From Leucosporidium creatinivorum (lineage: Eukaryota > Basidiomycota > Microbotryomycetes > Leucosporidiales > Leucosporidiaceae): a DNA stretch of 64,000 nucleotides. The position numbers were made by a program, and so were the translations under genes. Below are positions 56,669 to 64,000 of the stretch, one piece after another. The stretch covers positions 82,434 to 146,433 of the forward strand of contig BCKL01000029.1 in NCBI GenBank assembly GCA_001600635.1, in the 5' to 3' direction. The notes beneath the pieces were generated by a model, which worked only from the letters and a program-made list of their open reading frames with translations, ran no database searches and was not told the DNA's origin. The stretch's first letter is position 1. Every line of letters begins with the position of its first letter.

Positions 56669-57037
56669 TCAACGCCCATAGAACCTGTTGTTCCGCCGAA
56701 GACGAGCCCATTCGCGCAAGCGTTGACGGATGATCTGCTTTGCCCGAGCCTCGCCAAGCGTTGCCTCGACATCCTCCTGACAAAGAACCGCGCCCGCTCG
56801 AGTCTCGGGCAGCGAGAGGGTCCGCCGAAGCCAGTCCTTCCAGCGAGGGTTCGGGGGAAGATCTTGGTAGTCCATCCAGTCGTTGAGGTAGGATGTCGCA
56901 CTGAAGCTGATCACGTCAACTGTGGGCGAGAAGGTTGTCAGCTGTCGGTCGGCGAAGGCAGACAAGTCGACTTGAGCTTGGCGATAGACCAGCTCGCGTT
57001 CTGCCCGCAACTCACAATCGGTGTAGCATCCGCCTGA
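56669..57037 (-). pseudogene. 3' fragment of MYND copy 1d carried by the duplication
   Basis: On the minus strand this carries the last codons of the exon-3 counterpart (GGCYTD), a GATT|GTGAGT donor with the extra T missing from copy 1d, the intron, and the full last exon (DVISFSATSYLNDWMDYQDLPPNP to RRNNRFYGR) with TGA at 56671-56669. The finger and most of the body are absent because the duplication breakpoint falls at about 57037. It has no start and is unlikely to be translated. Confidence 0.85.
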
Positions 57038-57228
57038 CGTGTTGAAGCCTGACGTGTTGAAGTGTGTGTGTGACCACCTCTGTGCTCTGGGAAGGCGCTT
57101 GACTCCTCTAGGCTGAGAAGAAGAGCCTGACTTTTTCGACGAGAAGCCGATCGAGCTGGCCTGTAAAGACTCTCACGAGATTACCAGGCTGAGGAACGCT
57201 TTTTAAACTGTATCACAGGGCTAATTCA

Positions 57229-58155
57229 CTACTGCCTCTCAGCGGGCACGGCCAACCTTCCACCACTCAGCTTCAACCTCTCGAACGAATCGGGCGCTTC
57301 CTCAAGGGTCGTTGCGAGCTTCTCGATCCAGTGCTCGTCGACTGGCGTAGCCTCGTAAGAACCAAAAAGTGGCCATGATATCTGAGCTCCTGTACCGCAG
57401 AGCACCCACGAAGACCTGGGCTCGGAGCTCCACTTGACGAGGTGAACGAAGCGGCAGCTGCTCACGCCTGGGTATTCGGGACCCTGAGGCAGGTTCTTGA
57501 TGTAGTCCGACGCGTTGGGGTGACCGAACCAGGTGAGATGCTGACTGAAGTTGCTCTGAGAGAAGACACCTCCGTCTACGAGCTTGAAGCGAAGATTCGG
57601 CGCGACGTCTTCTGAGGTTCGAGGGTTGGCGACGAGCTTGACGACGACGATGTGGTCGCGGTGAAGCGGGGTAGGCGTTCCGACTTGTAAGAGAGTAAGA
57701 GCCACCCGTCCCAGAAGAGCTGTGGCAGGCAGGATGAAGATGAGCGAGCTGGCGTTAAGCGCGAGCGGGCGATCCACGAGCCAGTGCGCTCTCAGCGGTG
57801 AGCCAATAATCCTCGAAGTCTGGCGACGAGGGCAGTAGTCTTCGCTCCATGTCTGGGTAGACCTTGCACCAGACTTTGTGCAGCTTGCGGTCGGCCTTTT
57901 CTGTGAAGCGCGCGAGAGTGATCAGCAAGCTCTCCCTTGGAGCGCGGTTCTGACTTACGGCACTCAGTCGAGCAGTACCTCGCCTTGTAACATCCTCCGC
58001 AAGCTTTGAGCGACCCGCCTTTGACGCCACCTGTGCAGCGAGCGGCGTGTCAGCTTCGTCTGTCGCTCGCTCGCTTCTCCGCCAGTAGAGAAGGGGAGCT
58101 CACCTGTAGCATGACAGTGCAAGCAGCAGCGCGAGAGGTCTGCTGTAGCTTCCAT
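57229..58155 (-). CDS. MYND-type zinc-finger protein, subfamily 2 (copy 2f)
   Basis: Four exons: 58155-58104, 58030-57959, 57900-57778, 57719-57229, total 738 nt, 245 aa. This is the only intact member of subfamily 2 in the window. MEATADLSRCCLHCHAT gives the first CxxC; then CGGC, YCSTEC and LHKVWC complete the MYND finger by residue 60. The body has ALLGRVALTLLQVGTPTPLHRDHI, which resembles the ARSALRVGTPTSLHDSH segment of subfamily 1, then HPNASDYIKNLPQGP and WSSEPRSSWVLCGTG. The two subfamilies may therefore share a distant body fold. It is head to head with copy 1f. Confidence 0.85.
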
Positions 58156-58598
58156 CCGAGAGCGAGAGCGCGAGCAGGCGAAGCGGAGAAAGCGAGCAAG
58201 TTGAAGCAGGAGATCAAGAGGCCAGAAGGGGCCGAGCTCAGACGGAGAGGCGAGGGCGGTCGAGGAGGTGTGAGAGCGTGAAAAGCGAGCTGTAGTGCTT
58301 TAGCTTTCCCTGCTATCTCTCACCATTCCCTACTCCCCTACAGAAACCGCTGACCCCTCTCGCTCAGCTCGAGCCTCCCTTGCCCTCCCTCGGCTTCGAC
58401 CGTCTCTTGCTCCTCTGCCTCCTCCCACGTCTTCCTCGCTCAGCTCTCATCGACTCTGCTACAGCTCGGAAGCTCTACGGGAAGCACAACTCGACTCTAC
58501 AAAGCTCTGCACCACCGCTACAGCTCCGCCCCGTCGGGTCAGCTCGCCTCGACTCCGAGGCCTTCCCTCCTTGCTCGTTCGCCGCTCCGCTGGATCGC
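58156..58598. promoter_or_regulatory. Bidirectional promoter module IV
   Basis: Aligns by eye along its whole length with modules I-III, with scattered differences. It carries the same CTGACCCCTCTC...CTCAG text and the same pyrimidine-rich approach to the subfamily-1 ATG. Both flanking genes are intact here, so this is the best reference module. Confidence 0.6.
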
Positions 58599-59705
58599 AT
58601 GCCTCATACCTGCCAGAGCTGTTTCGTGGGGCTCGGCTCCGACGCGGGGACGAAAGTGTTGGTCTGTAGCCAGTGTAAGGTGCAACCGTAGTGAGCCTTC
58701 TGCCGACGCGAGACGGCTTCTGCCGAGAGCTGAGCTGACCTCCCATGTCCGCGCCTCAACAGCTGCTTGAAGAGGTGCCAGGTATGCTGGTGATCTCTAG
58801 CCCACCCATTCGACTCACCCCTCTGTTTCGCAGAAGATCGACTGGCCTGATCACATACACCAGTGCTCGGCGGCGGTACGGGACCAGAACGAGCTGAAGC
58901 GTCTCGCTCAGAGCTTGCCGGGATTGGACAACTTTCAAAAGGACTCCGAAAAGCTTCTGGGCAACATCGTGTACGAGGCGATGGCGGCTGCTCGCTCAGC
59001 GCTGCGTGTCTGCACGCCAGAGTCGCTTCATGACTCGCGATTCCTGGTCTTCGCCTTCGAGTATACGCAGAGCCAGCCAGATCTACCTCTTCGCCAGCGC
59101 TTCACCTACGAGGGCGTCGCTACCGAGCCCTTCGACGAAGAAGACGCCTCATCCTTTTCCGACATCGACCTTACTCGCCGGCGAAAGCTTCGCGAGATGC
59201 GCGCGCGGATGAGGGAGGGTCCGCTGGGAGTCGACCCTATTCCGCCTCCTGATAGCTTCATCACATGCGCTGTTGCTGTGCGGATCAGGTGGATGAGCCC
59301 CAGCGGCTGGTACACGAAGACCTTCCGCGAGTCGACCGCCCAGACTGAGAGCAGAAAGGAAAGGGTGCAGCACGAGCTGACGTCGTCTTCGGCAGCCTTT
59401 CAAACCATCATCCACAAGACCCAGATGGAGTACTTTAGCAAGCTGGAGGAGTGGCCGCCCAACCCCGACGTGAACGCTCTCCTTCACCGAGTCTTTCTCC
59501 CGCCGAGCCGCCCTCCTCGCCATAGCATCTTCCGCGATGACTACCTCAGCACATTTCCCACTACGGTGGCTAGAGATCACGTTTTGAGGATCGAGGCGCT
59601 CAACCGGGATAAGTTCTTGCAGGCTGGCGTCGAGGTTCGTTCAGCTCGTTTCAAGTCGGCGCCGATCAAGCTGACCTTTTCGACTGTCCTCAGCTTCTCA
59701 AGTAG
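58599..59705 (+). CDS. MYND-type zinc-finger protein, subfamily 1 (copy 1f)
   Basis: Five exons: 58599-58690, 58763-58781, 58834-59326, 59396-59634, 59694-59705, total 855 nt, 284 aa. Ligands: CQSC, CSQC, YCLKRC (19-nt micro-exon) and DHIHQC. The body has CTPESLHDSRFLVFAFEY, PLRQRFTYE, VRIRWMSPSG, EWPPNPDVNALL and HSIFRDDYLSTF, ending LLK. Intron 3 (59327-59395) begins GCGAGT rather than GT; it is 69 nt long, a multiple of three, and contains no stop, so leaving it in would only insert 23 residues. Its branch (GCTGACG) and acceptor are normal, so a GC-AG intron is likely. Confidence 0.85.
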
Positions 59706-59976
59706 TCTGCAAGTGCAAGGCTGAGCTCTGCTGTGAATAAGTGTGTGGTGTAACGCTCGAGCTCGTCGATTGTACCGAGCATGGACAACGACGAGACTTC
59801 GGCGATGAGTTCGCGAGCAGTGTGATTGCTTCATCTCCCTCTCATACGCCCCTCTCTATCGACACCTCTCGACACGATGCGCTGCAGGAAAAACGGATGC
59901 CACACGTTCCGGGCCACCAAAAGCTATCTACACTCCTCTCCCTCGCCTCCACCGCTCCCTCGCCTCACCTCCCAAA

Positions 59977-61699
59977 TCAAGCATCCCCCGTCCCATCGAC
60001 CACAGACCAGAGGTACCAACAAGCGACGCTCCTATACGGCTCCCAGGGAGCAGTAAGCTCGGTCATCTCGGTCGGAGTGAGGTAGATGTTGCCCCTGGGA
60101 GCGAGCGGGGGTCAGTCTTCGGCGCGGTCGGAGAGAGGGAGAGAAGAAGCAGGGAGGAGGAAGGAGGGAGAAAGAGACGTACTTGAGTTTTTTCCCGTTC
60201 AGACGACTCCTCAGAACGGAGGGAGTGAGGTTATTGCTCGTAGGGGGGAAGACGAAGGGGTTCTGCACCGGCTGGGGCTGCTCTTCGGCAGCGGCGAACT
60301 CAACCTCCTCGGGAGCGAGCTCAGCTACTCCCACCGCTTCAAGCGTCTCGAGCCCGGGAGAAGAGGGAGTGGGGTAAGGGTCGCTCTTGAGTTGTTGGTC
60401 CTTGGGAGCGGGGGTGGAGAATGGCTCGGCGGCGGAAGAAGGAGTAGGGGTCGACTCGCGCTCCTTCTTCGGCGACTTTTGCAGCTTCCGAGCATGCACG
60501 GCGGGAGTGGAGGAAGGGTCATCGGCGTACCAGCGGCAGAGGGCTTTTTGAATGCCTGTTGAGTCGCCGTGAGGGTCAGCGGGAGAGGAGAGGGAGAGAA
60601 GAGAGCGGAGGAAGGGGACAAACCGAGATCGCCGACGGGGAGGATGTTGGGCCGCTTGGAGGAGAAGATGAGGAACATTTGGACGGTCCAGACGCCTATG
60701 CAAGGGGGGCGCCGAGTGAGTGAGGGCGAGAGGGTCAGCGCCGAGCTCGTTCCGCTCCGACTGCGAGGCCGAGGCGAAGACAAAGGCAGCAGAGTTACTC
60801 ACCAATTCCCCTAACAGCAATCAACTCATCCATCACCTCCTCATCCGTCCCCTCCCACAGCCTCTTCGCACAAAGTCTCCCATCACTGAACCTCGCCGCG
60901 AGATCCAAGATATACTCGACCTTCCTCCCGCTCAGCCCTGCTCCTCTCAACTCGGGTACGCTTTTCGTGAGGACCATTGAAGGGGTGGGGAAAGGAGTAG
61001 CGGAGGGGATGGGTGCTGTAGTAGAGGGCGGCTCCCTCTTCTCGGGCAGGTGGGGGTAGAAGAGACGGACGAATTTGTGTTGGATGGAACGGGCGGCGAG
61101 CCAGGAGACCTTTCGCAGCGAGGAGAAGTAGAGGGGGAGACAGAAGAGGGTGAAGAGAGGTCAGCGGGAGTTCGGCGAGGGTTCGGCGCACGAGTTCAGC
61201 CATCTTTCTCCCGCTCTGTCGGCCATCTCGCTCCTTCTCGGCCTATACGCTACATCAGAGACTTCTGACATACCTGCTGTCCAATAATACTCCCCACCAA
61301 GCTCCTAAACGGATCAAACGGCGCCGAATCGGTCCCCTCCTCCCCTTCCTCGGTCTGATCAAACTCGAACGGCGTGCACTTGAGCTTGTCCATCAATGTA
61401 GCCCAACGCGAGTCGAGAGCGGAGAGATGAGCTTTGGCGGAGGGGTAGGAGAAGGTGAGAGGTGGGTGGAGGAGGATGGCTGAGGAGTCGGCTGAAGTGG
61501 AGGTGCTGGCGTCGGTGGGAGCAGCCGGAGCTACAGCTGTAGCGCTCTTGGTACTGTCGACTTTTGCCCTCTTGCGCTGAGTCTGAGCCTGAGCTTTGGG
61601 AGCGGAGGGCGTCGAAGGCTGACTCGCTGCTGCTGACGTCTGAGTTGTAGGTGAAGCGGGTCGTTTGAGCGAGGCGGAGGCTGAGCGGGTCACTCGCAT
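59977..61699 (-). CDS. MAG1: DNA-3-methyladenine glycosylase, HhH-GPD family
   Basis: Several exons from ATG 61699 to TGA 59977. It removes alkylated purines from DNA in base excision repair. After a Lys/Arg/Ser-rich start that could be a nuclear signal (RKRAKVD), the core reads [56 protein letters not shown] (helix-hairpin-helix) and [11 protein letters not shown], where the Asp of VGD is the catalytic residue. A Pro/Ser/Glu-rich insert of about 100 residues follows, then the family's C-terminal [13 protein letters not shown]. The insert is longer than in yeast Mag1. Confidence 0.93.
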
Positions 61700-62738
61700 C
61701 TTATAGGCGTGGTGTTGGTGCTGTAGGAGAGTGAGATGAGCGAGATAGCGGGAGAGAGAGAGAGAGAAGTGAGTTCGAGAGCAAGCTTCATAAGCAATCG
61801 AGTGTGGGGATGGAATGTAGTACAGAGGGCGCAGGGTTCTGTAGGCTGTTACTCGAGCACTCAGAGCGAATTGAAACACACTGACCAGCTACAGAAAGCG
61901 CCAGACCTCCTCTCTCGGCGTTGGCTGCGAAGGGAGAGCGGAGCAGAGAAGAGGCTACAGGATCGTACAGAGTAGCCAAACGGGCTGCCAATCGGCTCAT
62001 ACACCTTCGTACGACTCTCCGATCCCTTTTCTGTACCTCTTCAGCTCAGCGACCTCGCCCTCCTGCTCGCTCGCGCTGGTCTCCCTCTGTCGTCTCTCTT
62101 CGTTTTTTTCTCTTTTCGACTTCTCGCCCGTACAAGTTTGGCTATCAAGCTACAGAAGGCTCTTAGGTCTTCTCTGGACCACGCTACACCGCTACAGGAT
62201 CATCACCGGACGCGTAAGTTGCCCTCGTCGAGAGGGACGCGTCTCTTTGTAGGCGGGGAGGGTGCAAAGCTGGCAGGCGAGGCCTCTCGAGGGTCCGATG
62301 AGGTGGTAGGAGCTGTATGATGCTCCCCACGGCCGGGTGAGCTGCTGAAGGGTACAACAGCGTTCAGCTACGGGTCAGACGAGTTGGGCTTTCCGTCTCG
62401 CGCTTCTCATGGGATCTGGGCAGCGGTCTCAGGGCGCGCAGGGGAGGCTGTAGCTTAGCATCCGTCCCCCGCTGATTCCCAGCAGGCTTGACACCGTGGG
62501 AGACGACATAGCTGACTTGCTCCTCGCTTCTCTCAACGCACAGTCGGCGCTTATCCTCGAGTCCTCGGTCGGGCTTTCTGAAGCGGAAGCTGCTAAGCTA
62601 CAAGCCGTCATACACCCCTCCTACCGCCCCTCGACTCTCCTACAGCCATCCCGTCGCGCCCTCGAGCTCGACGCGTCTCCTTCGCCTCCCCCGCCCTTGC
62701 TCGCCGCCCAATCCCAACAGCAGACACCGCTCAAAAGC
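61700..62738. other. 1.04-kb region between divergent genes, no supported gene
   Basis: This stretch lies between the MAG1 start (minus) and the checkpoint gene start (plus). A GA run at about 61753-61768 is present. A GTG-started frame runs from 62496 into the downstream gene, but the first in-frame ATG is 62739. The 62020-62130 part is C/T-rich, typical of a leader. Confidence 0.4.
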
Positions 62739-63960
62739 ATGGCCGACACCTCCATCGATTTCGACTCGCTCCTCGACGACGACGACACCTTTGACGCCTT
62801 CGAGCTCGAGGCACTGGACTCCCTCCCCCCCTCAACGAGCTTCGCCAATGTCCCTCCTTCCCAGCGTCCCGCACCTCCCGCTCCTATCCCTCGACCACCA
62901 CCTCAACGCCCACCACCCCAGCAGTACCAACAACCTCAGCCGCAGAGAAGACCCGCACCAGTCATCCTCCGCCCCCCTCAGCCTCCCTCGCGCTTCTCCG
63001 CCTCGCAAGCTCACCTTCCCTCTGCCTCTCAATCCCAAGCACACGCTCCTCTCCCACCCGCACGTCTCGCTCAAGCCCAACAACCCCCCGCCAAGCGTCC
63101 TCGAATAGTAGGCCAAGCCTCCGGCTCGGCGAAACAATGGGCCTCACCAAACCCCTTCCACCATCGTCCTCAGCCGCCTGCGCAACCGGTAGTGAGGAAC
63201 CCGAGTCTTGCCGTCTTACCGCCCCCTAGGGCAGTGCAGGATGAGGAAGAGATGCCGGAGATTACGCTTGGAGGGAATGGTGGGTATGAGGCGAGGCCGA
63301 GGGAGCCTTCCGTCGTGGGAGCGGCAGTAGGAGCGGGCGTGGCAGTGGGTGTGGCGAGGGATTTGGGAGCGCTGAGAGCTTGGGGCGCTGGTGGTGGGAC
63401 TGGTCCGGCGAGGGGAGCGGCAGGAGGGGCAGGAGCGGGAGGGGCAGCGGCTGATGAGGCGCTGAGAAGGGAGTTGGAGCAGATGAGGGCTGAAAGAGCT
63501 GCTGTACACGTCTCTCGACTTGCACTTTCGGTCGCGCCACGCTGACCCAGTGCGAATTCTGCAGCTCCAAGACTCCCTCCTCTCGACCGAGCAACGAGCA
63601 AAGGACGCCGAGACCTCCCTGCGGAGTAAACAGGGGGAGATCTCGATTGTCAGGCACAGGTTGAAGAAGGTGCGGTCTTCTCCCTACTCTGTCTGCCTTC
63701 CTCTCGCTGACTCTCTCCTCTCCCACCCTCTCCCTCCCTCATTTCCCGCCCTCTCGCCCATCCTTTCCACCCACCACCTCGCCCTTTATCGCCCCCTCCC
63801 CGATCGCTTGCCGCTCGCTCACCACCAGTCGGAAGACGAGCACCAACTCTCGATCCTCGAGGAAGCGCGCGTCAAAGCGGCCATGCAGGAGAAGTTGGAG
63901 AAGCAGGAGAAGGAGCATAGGAGGGTTGTCGAGGGGCTGAAGGTCGAGGATGCTTTCAGG
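62739..63960 (+). CDS. Rad26/Ddc2-type (ATRIP-like) checkpoint protein, 5' part
   Basis: Exons 62739-63503, 63565-63669 and 63829-63960 are read; the gene continues past the window edge (GTGAGT donor at 63961). The start MADTSIDFDSLLDDDDTF is an acidic motif, followed by a Pro/Gln-rich region, then a Gly/Ala stretch and a coiled coil from about residue 240 (ELEQMRAERAALQDSLLST, KQGEISIVRHRLKKSEDE, MQEKLEKQEKEHRRVVEGL). The GEISIVR and coiled-coil text resembles fungal Rad26/UvsD/Ddc2, partners of the ATR/Mec1 kinase. The identification rests on the N-terminal part only. Confidence 0.55.
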
Positions 63961-64000
63961 GTGAGTCTCTCGCTTTCGTTCCCTTCCTTGCTCCCCTCAT

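Larger units (their letters stand above)
52320..57037 (-). repeat. Inverted segmental duplication, arm 2
   Basis: Reverse-complement counterpart of 13905-18620. The outer end at about 57037 abuts a short direct repeat (TGACGTGTTGAAGCC and a near copy) that is absent in arm 1. Ambiguous bases at 52896, 53148, 53162, 53163, 53166, 53396, 54337, 54580, 54589, 54595 and 56517 align with those of arm 1. The arms are separated by about 34 kb. Confidence 0.9.

Noticed and set aside
62496-62738. Upstream GTG-started extension of the checkpoint gene
   Set aside because: Nuclear fungal genes normally start at ATG; 62739 is the first in-frame ATG and begins a typical acidic N-terminus.
1-64000. Mobile elements, tRNA or rRNA genes and CRISPR arrays
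   Set aside because: No transposase, reverse transcriptase, terminal repeats around an element, tRNA-like cloverleaf or spaced short repeats could be supported by reading the sequence. The inverted duplication and the promoter copies show no transposon ends.

Overview
The window looks like nuclear DNA of a GC-rich basidiomycete yeast, most likely Pucciniomycotina (a Rhodotorula/Microbotryomycetes-type red yeast). That placement is an inference. It rests on the strong C/G bias at third codon positions, many short introns (mostly about 50-75 nt, GTGAGT-like donors, CTGAC/CTAAC-like branch sites, CAG acceptors), very short intergenic gaps and proteins typical of fungi. Coding models below were assembled by hand across introns. 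For genes where every exon was placed, exon lengths add up to whole codons unless stated.

Conserved genes. The left part holds GCV1 (glycine cleavage T protein) and a thioredoxin-TPR fusion. A mitochondrial RNase II/RNB exoribonuclease, an O-fucosyltransferase-like gene, an NME6-like nucleoside diphosphate kinase, a Cak1/Csk1-like kinase and GPI16/PIG-T follow from 15 to 26 kb. The middle (28-51 kb) holds a tandem-PH-domain protein, a seven-pass membrane protein, two tandem CPS1-like M20 carboxypeptidases, acyl-CoA-binding protein, a GT-B enzyme like the N-terminus of L-arabinokinase, a 2-oxoglutarate/Fe(II) oxygenase, a possible Med27 and a Kelch-repeat single-pass membrane protein. The right end holds a MAG1-type DNA glycosylase and the 5' part of a Rad26/Ddc2-like checkpoint gene.

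The unusual part is a lineage-specific expansion of small MYND-type zinc-finger genes woven between these housekeeping genes. There are two subfamilies. Subfamily 1 has an N-terminal CxxC plus a 19-nt micro-exon carrying the YCxxxC half of the finger. Subfamily 2 starts with M-E-A-T-A-D and CCLHCH. They occur as head-to-head pairs that share a repeated bidirectional promoter of about 440 bp (modules at 0.8-2.4, 2.9-5.4, 9.6-12.1 and 57.2-59.7 kb, in both orientations). Solo members lie at 13.1 and 27.2 kb and fragments at 26.4, 51.9 and 56.7 kb. Several members carry single lesions (in-frame stop, one-base indels), so birth and death of copies appears to be under way.

A second unusual feature is an inverted duplication of about 4.7 kb (about 13.9-18.6 kb and 52.3-57.0 kb). 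It carries the whole RNB exonuclease gene and the 3' end of a MYND gene. The copies are mosaic: two near-identical tracts flank a clearly diverged middle, and all 11 ambiguous bases sit at the same aligned positions in both copies. This points to gene conversion or to collapse of the repeat in assembly. I found no rRNA, tRNA, CRISPR array or mobile element that I could support.
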